Origin: Nostoc sp. CHAB 5834
Lineage (GTDB): Bacteria; Cyanobacteriota; Cyanobacteriia; Cyanobacteriales; Nostocaceae
Direction: 5' to 3'
NCBI GenBank assembly: GCA_020829485.1
Contig: JAIVFU010000088.1
Location: forward strand, 1-26,687
DNA length: 26,687 nucleotides
Part shown: positions 14,854-22,842 of the stretch, one piece after another
Layout: the number at the start of each line of letters is the position of its first letter
Numbering within the stretch: position 1 is the first letter of the stretch
Notes under the pieces: model-generated
Seen by the model: only the letters and a program-made list of their open reading frames with translations
Database searches by the model: none
What the model was told of the DNA's origin: nothing
Program-made: the position numbers and the translations under genes

Positions 14854-17800
14854 ATGGAACCCAATTCAAATTTCACGGAAAATCAACTTCTTTTGTCAAG
14901 CGCTCAACTTCAAGAGCAACTAGACCAACAAAAGGCTCTGGCGAGTGTAATTGTCCGAATTCGGGAGTCTCTTGACTTAGAAACGATTTTCCAAACGACC
15001 GTTACACAAGTGCGTCAGTTGCTAAATGCTGATCGTGTAGCAGTCTTCCAGTTTGACCAAGAAAAAGACTGGGAAGGAGAATTTGTTTCTGAGGATGTTG
15101 CACTTGGCTGGGACTCAGCAATGGCAGTAAAAGTTTACGATCACTGCTTTGGAGAACAATTTGCTTCGAGTTATCAACAAGGTAGAGTGCAAGCAGTAGC
15201 AGATATTTACAAGGCGGGGCTGAGTGATTGCCATGCTGCAATTTTGAATAAATTTCAGGTAAAGGCCAACCTCGTTGTCCCTCTATTGCGCCAAAAGGAA
15301 CTGTGGGGATTGCTTTGCATTCACCAGTGCAGTGAGGCTCGTGACTGGAAAGAATCAGAAATTGAATTTATTCGGCAAATTGCTGACCATCTTACCGTTG
15401 CGATTCAACAAGCGAGGCATCTCCATGAAGTCCAATTGCAAGCCGCAGAATTGGCTCAAGCGGCTCAACGCGACCAAGTAATTGCTCGGATTGTCGATGA
15501 AATTCGCTCACCCCTTGATATTGAAACCATCTTTAAAACAACAACTCAAGAAATACGCCAACTGCTGCAAGCTGACCGAGTTGCCATTTTTAGCTTTAAT
15601 GACGATTGGAGTGGTAACTTCGTTGCTGAATCATTTGCGTCAGGCTGGACTCCTTTAGTTGGCATTCAGCCTGCGATCGCTGATACTTATTTACAACAGA
15701 CGCAAGGCGGACGTTACGCTAACAACCAGACATTTACAGCCAATGACATTTATCAAGCCGGATTAACAGGCTGTCATGTAACCCTGTTAGAGCAATTCCA
15801 GGCAAAATCCTTTGCAACTGCCCCCATTCTCCAAGGAGATAAACTTTGGGGAGTCATTGCTGCTTACCAAAATACCTCACCTAGACAGTGGCAATCTTAT
15901 GAAGTCGAATCACTGACCAAAATCGGCACACAAATTGGTGTAGCAGTGCGACACCATAAGTTGCTCACATACGCTCAGTACCAAGCAGAGCAACAAAAGA
16001 CATTAACTAGTGTGATTACTCGAATTCGGGAGTCTTTAGATTTAGATACAATTTTCCAAACTACTGTCACCGAGGTACGGCAAATGCTGCAAGCAGACAG
16101 AGTAGCAGTCTTTCGTTTAGACCCTCAAAAAGATTGGGAAGGAGAGTTTATTTCTGAAGATTTTGTGGCTGAGTGTAACTCGGTAGTAGCAGAAAAAGTT
16201 TATGATTATTGCTTCGGTGAAAACTTTGTCCACCTTTACGCCCAAGGTCGGGTAAATGCGATCGCTGATATTTATCAAGCAAATTTTCCAGGTTGCTACA
16301 TTCAAATCCTAGAAAAATTTCAAGTGCGGGCAAATCTGGTCGCACCTCTATTAAAAAAAGGTGAACTTTGGGGATTGCTGTGTATTCATCAATGCAATGC
16401 TCCGCGTCACTGGCAACCCTCTGAAATTGAATTTGCTAGTCAAATAGCCCAGCAATTGGCAGTCGCATTAAAACAGGATTCTTATTTAAAGCAAGTTCAA
16501 ATGCAGGTTGTTCAATTAGCAGAAGCTACTGAACGGGAGAAAGCAATGGAACGGCAAGAATTGCTGGCTGCAACCATTGATAAAATCCGCCAGTCACTCG
16601 ATATTAAAACTATTTTTAGAACCACTACTCACGCTGTGCGAGAGTTGCTTGAAGTCGAGCGAGTTGCAATCTATCGTTTCAACTCAGATTGGAGCGGTAA
16701 ATTTGTAGCAGATTCTTTTAAAGATGGTTGGAAAGCTGTTGCACAAGCTCAACCAATGATTATAGAAACTTTTGAGGACACAGACGACGATAACGAACTT
16801 CCGCGTAATGAAACCTTTGTTCCAATTCGGGAAGGTGAAAAATTATGGGGATTATTAGTTGCTTATCAAAATTCGCAGCCGCGTTATTGGAAACAGGAAG
16901 AAATTAATTTACTGGCTCAAGTAGGGGTGCAATTTGGAATTGCGATTCAGCAAGCGGAATTACTCGAACAAACTAAACGTCAAACTTTAGAACTTACTCA
17001 AGCTCTGCAAGAATTAAAACAAACTCAAACCCGGTTAATTCAAGGTGAGAAAATGGCAGGATTAGGGCAACTACTTGCTGGAGTCGCTCATGAAATAAAT
17101 AATCCTGTCAGTTTTATTTTTGGCAATCTCATATATGTAAATGAATATACTCAAGAACTGCTGAATGTAGTTAAAATTTACCGTCAAAACTCCTCAATAT
17201 TGCCAACTGTCCAAGAACAAATTGACAAGACTGATTTGGACTTTCTCATCGAAGATTTACCAAAAACTCTTGAGTCAATGAAAGTAGGAACAGAGCGGAT
17301 TTGTGAGATTGTCCTATCACTGCGAAACTTTTCCCGTACAGATGAGGCTGAATTGAAGCCGGTAGATATTCATGAAGGATTGGATAGTACTTTGCTAATC
17401 TTAGGGCATCGGCTCAAAAACAATAATGAACGCCCAACTATTGAAATTGTGAAAGAATATGCTAATTTACGTTTGCTCGAATGCTATCCAGCGCAATTAA
17501 ATCAAGTCTTTATGAATCTTTTGAGTAACAGTATTGATGCATTAGAGGAAAAGTTTAAAACTATACAGCAAAGGTATTTGAAGTTATCCAAAAGGTGTCC
17601 GACAATACCCTTAACTATCTGGATTACTACGCAAGCCGTTAATAACCAGATTGTAATTAGAATAGCTGATAATGGTCTGGGGATTCCAGAAGAAGTGCGA
17701 TCGCATATATTTGATCCCTTCTTCACTACCAAAGCACCAGGTAAAGGTACGGGGTTAGGATTATCTATCAGCTATCAAATAATAGTTGAAAAACATCATG

Positions 17801-17871
17801 GCCAGATTAAATGTTCTTCTAAACCAGGAGAAGGAACAGAGTTTTTAATTGAAATTCCTAGTGGTAATTAG
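14854..17871 (+). CDS. Multi-GAF sensor histidine kinase (four GAF domains)
   Basis: The 1005-residue cytoplasmic sensor kinase has GAF1 (about 38-186), GAF2 (about 220-367), GAF3 (about 394-540), a shortened GAF4 (about 580-700), a coiled coil (about 702-735), then HisKA and HATPase domains. The phospho-accepting His746 lies in [12 protein letters not shown]. The ATPase shows the N box [14 protein letters not shown] (884-897), G1 in ADNGLGIP, the F box DPFFTT and G2 in [12 protein letters not shown]1/GAF3 and GAF2/GAF4 are closest to each other, so a two-GAF unit was duplicated. GAF1 and GAF2 have a Cys-His pair (126-127, 307-308) in DIY.AGL..CH, where cyanobacteriochromes bind bilin; GAF3 has Cys-Tyr (481-482) and GAF4 lacks the segment. 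There is no membrane segment and no receiver domain. A partner response regulator is not in the window. Light or ligand sensing is inferred. Confidence 0.9.
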   Translation: MEPNSNFTENQLLLSSAQLQEQLDQQKALASVIVRIRESLDLETIFQTTVTQVRQLLNADRVAVFQFDQEKDWEGEFVSEDVALGWDSAMAVKVYDHCFGEQFASSYQQGRVQAVADIYKAGLSDCHAAILNKFQVKANLVVPLLRQKELWGLLCIHQCSEARDWKESEIEFIRQIADHLTVAIQQARHLHEVQLQAAELAQAAQRDQVIARIVDEIRSPLDIETIFKTTTQEIRQLLQADRVAIFSFNDDWSGNFVAESFASGWTPLVGIQPAIADTYLQQTQGGRYANNQTFTANDIYQAGLTGCHVTLLEQFQAKSFATAPILQGDKLWGVIAAYQNTSPRQWQSYEVESLTKIGTQIGVAVRHHKLLTYAQYQAEQQKTLTSVITRIRESLDLDTIFQTTVTEVRQMLQADRVAVFRLDPQKDWEGEFISEDFVAECNSVVAEKVYDYCFGENFVHLYAQGRVNAIADIYQANFPGCYIQILEKFQVRANLVAPLLKKGELWGLLCIHQCNAPRHWQPSEIEFASQIAQQLAVALKQDSYLKQVQMQVVQLAEATEREKAMERQELLAATIDKIRQSLDIKTIFRTTTHAVRELLEVERVAIYRFNSDWSGKFVADSFKDGWKAVAQAQPMIIETFEDTDDDNELPRNETFVPIREGEKLWGLLVAYQNSQPRYWKQEEINLLAQVGVQFGIAIQQAELLEQTKRQTLELTQALQELKQTQTRLIQGEKMAGLGQLLAGVAHEINNPVSFIFGNLIYVNEYTQELLNVVKIYRQNSSILPTVQEQIDKTDLDFLIEDLPKTLESMKVGTERICEIVLSLRNFSRTDEAELKPVDIHEGLDSTLLILGHRLKNNNERPTIEIVKEYANLRLLECYPAQLNQVFMNLLSNSIDALEEKFKTIQQRYLKLSKRCPTIPLTIWITTQAVNNQIVIRIADNGLGIPEEVRSHIFDPFFTTKAPGKGTGLGLSISYQIIVEKHHGQIKCSSKPGEGTEFLIEIPSGN

Positions 17872-17935
17872 AGGCTACTGCTTTTCGGGAATTATAATAT
17901 CAAGTTCGGGTGATAACTTATAATAAAATCTATCA

Positions 17936-18018
17936 ATGTAGGTTGGGTTAGAACGGCAGTGGAACCCAACATAAACATGAATCAAATGTTGGGTTTCGTT
18001 CCTCAACCCAACCTACAT
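17936..18018. repeat. 83-bp nested inverted repeat (ATGTAGGTTGGGTT type)
   Basis: ATGTAGGTTGGGTT (17936-17949) is exactly complementary to AACCCAACCTACAT (18005-18018), and AACCCAACA (17963-17971) to TGTTGGGTT (17987-17995) inside it. This is a familiar dispersed palindrome of Nostoc-type genomes. It begins 65 bases after the kinase stop codon and abuts the next repeat. Confidence 0.65.
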
Positions 18019-18170
18019 ATAGCAGTTCTCAATTGCATGGAATACAGACCTAACCCCCAGCCCCTTCCCTTGCAGGGAAGGGGAGCAAAATTCAAAGCCT
18101 CTCTCCTTTTAAGAGAGAGGTTTGGAGAGAGGTCAAAATTGTACTGCACCCAAGCGAGAACCGCTATATA
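18017..18170. mobile_element. MITE-like element with ATATAGC(A/G)GTTCTC ends
   Basis: ATATAGCAGTTCTC (18017-18030) and GAGAACCGCTATAT (18156-18169) are inverted copies with one mismatch. The interior carries two hairpins, CCCCTTCCCT...AGGGAAGGGG and CTCTCTCC..GAGAGAGG, and its sequence closely resembles, in reverse, the interior of the element at 1516-1656. There is no ORF of its own. A further hairpin, GTAGGAGC/GCTCCTAC (18176-18183 and 18196-18203), follows. The spacer 17872-18243 shows only these repeats. Confidence 0.6.
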
Positions 18171-18243
18171 CACGGGTAGGAGCATACATCTGTACGCTCC
18201 TACAGTTGCTGATGTAATCCTGTAATTGTGGGATAAACAATTG

Positions 18244-19170
18244 TTAATTTGAAGCGAGAAAATTTTTGATCGTATTAACTATTTCTTGTTTCTGTTCAAA
18301 CCCAGAACTATAGCACCCACTCAAAGGTACGGTTTCACCAGATGCTAACATTAAGGTAACTCGATAAACAAAGCCACCTTCCCTAGAATCAGAACTTTCA
18401 ACTTTAATATCAACAATTTCATTTAACGAGTACAAAAAAACCGCTTTTCCCAATTTGCCAAACCATCGATAGCGGCTGAGAGTTAAACTATTTGATTCTT
18501 TATCAAAATTACAGTTGATAAATGAACCTGCGGCTATTATGAGTAAACCCACCAAAAATAAAAATAGGGTTCCGCCAATTGCGGCATAGCCTTTTAAAGT
18601 ATCATCTTGCTTAACTACTAAATTTTTCTCTAAAGGTTGTGCTAAGAAATTCTTAATTTTTAAGATTATCAACTATGCTTCTTCTAAAAAATAATCACTG
18701 TAAGCAATTCGTGTAAATGGAATACTTTCTGTATTAGTTAATAACTGAACTCGATATGTATATAATATTTTTCCCTCTTTATCAGTTTTAGTTTGTTTTT
18801 CTAAACGAGTTCCAATTAATCCAGTAATTTGTTTTTGGCTTTTTTGACTATCAAAAAAATCAAACTCTCTCAAATTACATATAATTATTGATGATTTTTG
18901 CTCAATACTGAAAGCTTGTAAATTTTGGGGTATACGGTCACAACTTAGTTGTGTGGAACTTATAATCGTAAAAATAGTATATAAGCAAATTATCCCTGCT
19001 TGTCCAATAAATAACCCAATAAATAGAAACCACTTCGGTTGAATAGTAAAGTTAAGTTGATTTTGCGTTTGCTTATGAATTTTGAGATTCTTACCTCGGA
19101 GAAAATACCAAACCAAAAATAAATTGGTAATTAATAATACATAACCTAAAAAAGAAGTTTGATTTTACAT
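18244..19170 (-). pseudogene. Tandem-domain membrane protein gene interrupted by two in-frame stop codons
   Basis: Reading the minus strand from an ATG at 19170, codon 2 is TAA. The same frame then runs on (NQTSFLGYVLLITNLF...) to a TAG at 18673-18675, and again in the same frame from 18672 (a TTG) to 18244. Open pieces are therefore 18673-19116 (147 codons from a TTG) and 18244-18672 (142 codons from a TTG). The halves are internal repeats: each has a membrane segment followed by a soluble strand-rich domain, and 'YRVQLLTNTESIPF' then 'KIKNFLA' in the first parallels 'YRVTLMLASGETVPL' then 'TIKNFLA' in the second. I recall similar uninterrupted proteins of about 270 residues in Nostoc, function unknown. 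Two single-base changes (for example AAA or CAA to TAA, and CAG to TAG) would explain the breaks. Separate translation of the pieces from the TTG codons is possible but less likely. Confidence 0.65.
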
Positions 19171-19216
19171 TTTTTCGCAAAAATGCCTCTGTTTTTATGC
19201 TCAACGCGGAGATTCT

Positions 19217-19723
19217 TTACTTACAACCCAAACTATCTCGCGTTGACACACCCGTAACCGGATTTACCCCATCAGCCCTTTCACACATTAGCGACACTTG
19301 ATAACGGTCAATCAAAGCGTCGGTAAAATCAGCGCCTGTAATTTCGGCATAAAAAAAACGGCTACGGGTCAAAGTTGCTTCTGTAAAAATGGTATTTTTC
19401 AGGTTAGCACCATCCATAGTGACGCGATCAACTAAAGCGCCGCTCAAGTTCGCACCTTCCAAATTTGCCTTTAACAAAACTCCTTTAGTGAGAATTGCGT
19501 TGGTTAAATTCGCTCCTTGAAAATTCGTCCCCCGCATTTCTGCTGCTACAAAAGTCACACCTGCCAAATCAGCGTGAGAAAAGTCACGATTTTCTAAATT
19601 TATATTGTTGTAATTAATTGTATTTATCTGAGCAAAAGCCGGTTTGGGATTAAATATTACCCACCCAAATGCCAGTATCAAAATCACAATCAAACCAAAA
19701 AAGCGCAGTAAAATCTTTTTCAT
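19217..19723 (-). CDS. Exported (probably lumenal) pentapeptide-repeat protein
   Basis: The 168-residue precursor begins with KK, a hydrophobic segment (about 8-25) and an AFA-Q cleavage site near residue 31. The mature part is a right-handed pentapeptide-repeat helix of about 17 A(D/N)LXX-type units ([40 protein letters not shown]). It ends with a conserved tail holding two Cys: [20 protein letters not shown] then LGC. That tail is typical of the small thylakoid-lumen pentapeptide proteins of cyanobacteria and chloroplasts; the two Cys could form a disulfide. Biochemical function is unknown for the family. The ATG at 19723 gives a good signal peptide. It stands between the interrupted membrane-protein gene and the LCP gene, all on the minus strand. 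Confidence 0.85.
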   Translation of the reverse strand: MKKILLRFFGLIVILILAFGWVIFNPKPAFAQINTINYNNINLENRDFSHADLAGVTFVAAEMRGTNFQGANLTNAILTKGVLLKANLEGANLSGALVDRVTMDGANLKNTIFTEATLTRSRFFYAEITGADFTDALIDRYQVSLMCERADGVNPVTGVSTRDSLGCK

Positions 19724-19782
19724 AACTTTATTATTTGTCCTTTGTCATTAGCCCTTTGTCATTAGCCGCTTGTCATTTAACC

Positions 19783-19810
19783 AATGACTAATGACTAATG
19801 ACTAATGACT
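19783..19810. repeat. Heptamer tandem repeat (AATGACT x4) with nearby inverted copies
   Basis: AATGACT is repeated four times in register. Inverted copies (GTCATTAG) lie at 19744-19751 and 19758-19765, so the two parts could pair. Short heptamer tandem repeats of this sort (STRR) are characteristic of heterocyst-forming cyanobacteria. It fills the 93-base gap between the LCP and pentapeptide genes. Confidence 0.8.
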
Positions 19811-19816
19811 CTTTGA

Positions 19817-21337
19817 CTATTTCCAATCTTTACCAATCCGAATAGTGAGATCAGATTCTAAATCACCAATCGCCGCTACCTCAATTTGACCCAAGCCTAA
19901 GACTTTTTGCAAATCAACTCCAACTCGTCGGTTGCCTTTTTGGACAACAATCTGAGTTTGACGTTGGGTATCTGGCCAATCAGGTACTTTGTAAATATTA
20001 GTAAAGCCTTTCTGTTTGAGATAAGCAATAACTTTTTCAGTTAGCTGAGGTTGATTGGAAGCATTTTGAATAGCAATTTTGAGGTTAGGAACCTGACGCA
20101 TATCTGGTTTCAGACCAGGTACATTTACCCCAACATAATCATTCAACAGGCTCTGCTGTCCAGTCATATTTAGCCAATAGCTATCAGGGTCTTTGCTAAA
20201 ACGGCTAAACGTACCAGGCAACACGGTCATTTGGAAATTATCTCGATCTAAGTTGAGGCCGAAATTGACCAACGCCATCATTTCTTCCATCTTCAGGTTG
20301 GTATCAAAATATTTTCGCATTAGGCGAGTTAATTGAGGCAACCTGGGTAAGACGGTAGGACTATTTAAGCGTTGCAGCAATGCTGCTGTTAGTGCTTGCT
20401 GACGCTGCACTCTCGGCAAATCTCCCAAACCTGGTTCGCGGAACCGGATAAACTGTTCTGCTTGTTCGCCGTTGAGGGTTTGCCAGCCACTGACTAAATT
20501 AATCGACAGCCGACTGCTAGAGTCTTTATATTCCATTGATTGGGGAACAAAGACTTCTACTCCGCCTAACTGATCGACTAACTGCCGTAATCCACTAGTA
20601 GAAATACGGATGTAACGATGGATTGGGGCATTGTTTAATGTGCGGCTAACTACCCGTGCTGCCAAGACTGGGCCGCCTTTGGGATTAGCATCAGATACCT
20701 TAGTTAAACCCTTTTCTCCCTTTTCTGGGATGGCGATCATCGTATCTCTGGGAATGGAAAGCACCCGTACAGATTTTTCACTAGGATTGAGCCTTACTAG
20801 CAGCATAGTGTCGCTTTTCCCAGCAAAGCTTTCTGGCGAACCATCAACAGTACCGCTAACTGGTTCAATCCCCATAATTAAAATATTCATGGGTCGTGAA
20901 AGGTTGTACTGGGAAAGTTTGCTCCATAACTCCCCTGGTAATGGGATTTTTATCTCGTCTTTAGCAGTAGTTCCTAAATCTTCATCTGTTCGATCTAGAT
21001 TGCTCCACAAGGGAGTCCACAGCGCTAAACTTGATACCAGCAAACCAGATAAGATAATGCCGATGACAACCGTCATAATCCACAACAGCCATCGAGGCAT
21101 GGTTAAGCCCAGTCTCTCATAAAGCTGATTGGGAATTGCACCCACTGATTCGACAACGTTACGGTTGGGATTCGCTGGCGGGTTTAGTTCGACATCCTCC
21201 TCCTCTAAATCCTCTACTGGTGCTGGCGTTACTTGATTTTCTGTTCGTTGAAGTTGCTGCGATCGCACCTCAGGTTCAAATTCTACAACTTGCTGAGATC
21301 CAAGCGGATTTTCCGACCATTCGACTTGTTTTATCAC
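19817..21337 (-). CDS. LytR-CpsA-Psr (LCP) family glycopolymer transferase
   Basis: LCP proteins move lipid-linked glycopolymers onto peptidoglycan at the outer face of the membrane. The 506-residue protein has an acidic N-terminal cytoplasmic region (about 1-80), one membrane helix (about 83-107) and the LCP domain (about 150-325). The domain carries GKSDTMLLVRLNP, SVRVLSIPRDTMIAIP, HRYIRISTSGLRQLVDQLGG, and the Arg-rich RFREPGLGDLPRVQRQQ. A C-terminal LytR_C domain (about 420-500) starts at NLKIAIQNAS. I chose the GTG at 21337 because GGGGAG lies 6 bases upstream; a TTG at 21355 would add six residues. It is divergent from manC, whose product supplies GDP-mannose, so both may serve surface polysaccharide. 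Confidence 0.88.
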   Translation of the reverse strand: MIKQVEWSENPLGSQQVVEFEPEVRSQQLQRTENQVTPAPVEDLEEEDVELNPPANPNRNVVESVGAIPNQLYERLGLTMPRWLLWIMTVVIGIILSGLLVSSLALWTPLWSNLDRTDEDLGTTAKDEIKIPLPGELWSKLSQYNLSRPMNILIMGIEPVSGTVDGSPESFAGKSDTMLLVRLNPSEKSVRVLSIPRDTMIAIPEKGEKGLTKVSDANPKGGPVLAARVVSRTLNNAPIHRYIRISTSGLRQLVDQLGGVEVFVPQSMEYKDSSSRLSINLVSGWQTLNGEQAEQFIRFREPGLGDLPRVQRQQALTAALLQRLNSPTVLPRLPQLTRLMRKYFDTNLKMEEMMALVNFGLNLDRDNFQMTVLPGTFSRFSKDPDSYWLNMTGQQSLLNDYVGVNVPGLKPDMRQVPNLKIAIQNASNQPQLTEKVIAYLKQKGFTNIYKVPDWPDTQRQTQIVVQKGNRRVGVDLQKVLGLGQIEVAAIGDLESDLTIRIGKDWK

Positions 21338-21452
21338 AATTATCTCCCCACTCAACCACTCCCTAAAAGTATGTTAATGCAAGCTACAAATATTGCCACT
21401 GCAAAAGCTCACTGTAAACTTGTAATGTTCTTCGGTAGGCGTGTATGACAAC

Positions 21453-22598
21453 ATGAATACTTTATTGTTCCCCGTAATCCTTGCTGGTGGTAAAGGTGAA
21501 CGTTTTTGGCCCCTGAGTCGCAAAGACCGACCCAAGCAATTTTTAAGTCTTGATGGTAGCTCTAGAAGTTTATTACAAGCAACCGCCGATCGATTGATTG
21601 AACTCGGTGGCGGTGAGTCCAGCGCGGTCTTGGGGGTTTCCCCCATGAGCGACTGGCGCTCGCGAAGCGTATCCGAAGGATTCACCCCAAGGGGGTGGGA
21701 TTCCTTGTGGGTAATTACTTCTAGTCAGATAGCTGAAGGGGTCAGACAACAATTACCTGATCTACCATCTCAGAATTTATTGATTGAGTCGGAAGGAAGA
21801 GACACTGCTGCCGCCGTTGCTTGGACAAGTTTAGAAATCAAACAGCGCTATGGAGAAGACGCTATTATTGGCTTTTTCCCTGCTGACCACTGGATTGCTG
21901 ATCAAGAGGCGTTTGCACACACATTAAGAGCGGCTACGCAACTAGCAGCAAGCACAGCAGCGATCGTTACACTGGGGATCAAGCCTACTTTTCCATCAAC
22001 CGGTTACGGTTACATTGAACAAGGTGAAAAAATAGGTAGCTTTAATGAGTTGCCAGCTTATCACGTCAACCGCTTTACTGAAAAGCCCAACCGGGAAACG
22101 GCAGAAACTTTTTTATCTACGGGACGCTTTAGCTGGAATAGTGGAATGTTCGTTTTTCGGGCAGGGGTTGTTCTCAAGGAACTACATACCCATGCGCCAG
22201 AAATTATCGAACCTTTAGAACAACATGGCCCTGATATCTATCCCCAGTTGCCTAAGAAGAGTATAGACTATGCGCTAATGGAAAAGACAACTCTAGCATA
22301 CGTTTTGCCAGTTGATTTTGGTTGGGATGATTTAGGAGATTGGAATGCGATCGAACGCTTACTGAAAACAGAAGAGAATCCCAATGTGGAACTTGCTACG
22401 CACGTAGGGCTAGATACGCAGGGGGCGATTATTTACGCCTCAAATCCAGAGGATGTAGTTGTTACAATTGGTTTAGAGGACGTGGTGATTGTGCGCGATC
22501 GCAATGTCACCCTCGTTGTTAAAAAAGAACGTACCCAGGAAATCAAGCAGATCCTTAAAATTCTCCAAAGCGATTCCCGATTTACCGACCTGCTATAA
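21453..22598 (+). CDS. manC: Mannose-1-phosphate guanylyltransferase with an inserted segment
   Basis: The enzyme makes GDP-mannose from mannose 1-phosphate and GTP for surface polysaccharides and glycans. The nucleotidyltransferase signature PVILAGGKGERFWPLSR lies at the N-terminus, followed by RPKQFL, ESEGRDTAAAVAW, GFFPADHWI, RFTEKPNRETAE, WNSGMFVF and VDFGWDDLGDWNAI. A short beta-helical end (DVVVTIGLEDVVIVRDRN) follows; there is no isomerase domain. About 27 residues (GESSAVLGVSPMSDWRSRSV and the seven that follow) sit between RLIELGG and WDSLWVITSS, where relatives run on directly; the DNA there is a dispersed repeat. I chose the ATG at 21453 (MNTLLFPV, 381 residues); a GTG at 21441 would add four. 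The frame is intact, so the enzyme may still work. Confidence 0.88.
   Translation: MNTLLFPVILAGGKGERFWPLSRKDRPKQFLSLDGSSRSLLQATADRLIELGGGESSAVLGVSPMSDWRSRSVSEGFTPRGWDSLWVITSSQIAEGVRQQLPDLPSQNLLIESEGRDTAAAVAWTSLEIKQRYGEDAIIGFFPADHWIADQEAFAHTLRAATQLAASTAAIVTLGIKPTFPSTGYGYIEQGEKIGSFNELPAYHVNRFTEKPNRETAETFLSTGRFSWNSGMFVFRAGVVLKELHTHAPEIIEPLEQHGPDIYPQLPKKSIDYALMEKTTLAYVLPVDFGWDDLGDWNAIERLLKTEENPNVELATHVGLDTQGAIIYASNPEDVVVTIGLEDVVIVRDRNVTLVVKKERTQEIKQILKILQSDSRFTDLL
21612..21692. repeat. Dispersed palindromic repeat inserted in frame in manC
   Basis: The stretch contains CTTGGGGGTTTCCCCCATGA, then a GCGCTCGCGAAGCG palindrome and ATCCGAAGGATTCACCCCAA. CTTGGGG (about 21629-21635) can pair with CCCCAAG (about 21685-21691). 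These are motifs of intergenic repeats in Nostoc-type genomes, from memory. Its length of about 81 bases keeps the reading frame. Confidence 0.6.
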
Positions 22599-22696
22599 AA
22601 GTTAGAACCCTTGGTAGAGGCGAAAAAGTCTATTTTCCCATTATAACTTGACTGTCGAAAAGCAGAGCATTGGAAATGGGGCATTGGACAATTCAA

Positions 22697-22750
22697 TTTT
22701 AGATTGACGATAGCGGAGCGTTAGCGAGTCCGCGAGCGTCTTTTAGATTG
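22697..22750. repeat. Small palindromic repeat flanked by 10-bp direct repeats
   Basis: TTTTAGATTG occurs at 22697-22706 and again at 22741-22750. Between them are 34 bases built of GCG/CGC palindromes (GCGGAGCGTTAGCGAGTCCG). The layout looks like a small mobile repeat inserted with duplication of its target. The following AAATCCAAAATCTAAAATC stretch is a loose 8-base tandem repeat. Confidence 0.55.
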
Positions 22751-22800
22751 AAATTTAATCCAAAATCCAAAATCTAAAATCTAAAATTCTTACTCCCCTG

Positions 22801-22835
22801 CCCCACTCCCCACTCCCCACTCCCCACTCCCCACT
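22801..22835. repeat. Heptamer tandem repeat CCCCACT x5 before the ABC1 kinase gene
   Basis: Five exact copies of CCCCACT end seven bases before the ATG of the ABC1 kinase gene. The repeat occupies the place of the ribosome-binding site, and no Shine-Dalgarno is present. Copy-number changes could affect translation, but this is inference. Confidence 0.85.
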
Positions 22836-22842
22836 CTCAAAA

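Noticed and set aside
17959..18225. ORFs of 60-88 codons over the repeats after the kinase gene
   Set aside because: They are translations of palindromic repeats on both strands.
18673..18675. Stop-codon recoding at the TAG between the two homologous halves
   Set aside because: A second interruption in the same frame is TAA directly after the start codon, so point-mutation decay is simpler than a special read-through code.
19783..19810. Possible CRISPR-type array
   Set aside because: The repeats are 7 bases in tandem with no spacers, and no cas genes are present; the same holds for 22801-22835.
21374..21685. 103-codon minus-strand ORF over the start of manC
   Set aside because: It is antisense to the conserved nucleotidyltransferase signature and contains the dispersed repeat.
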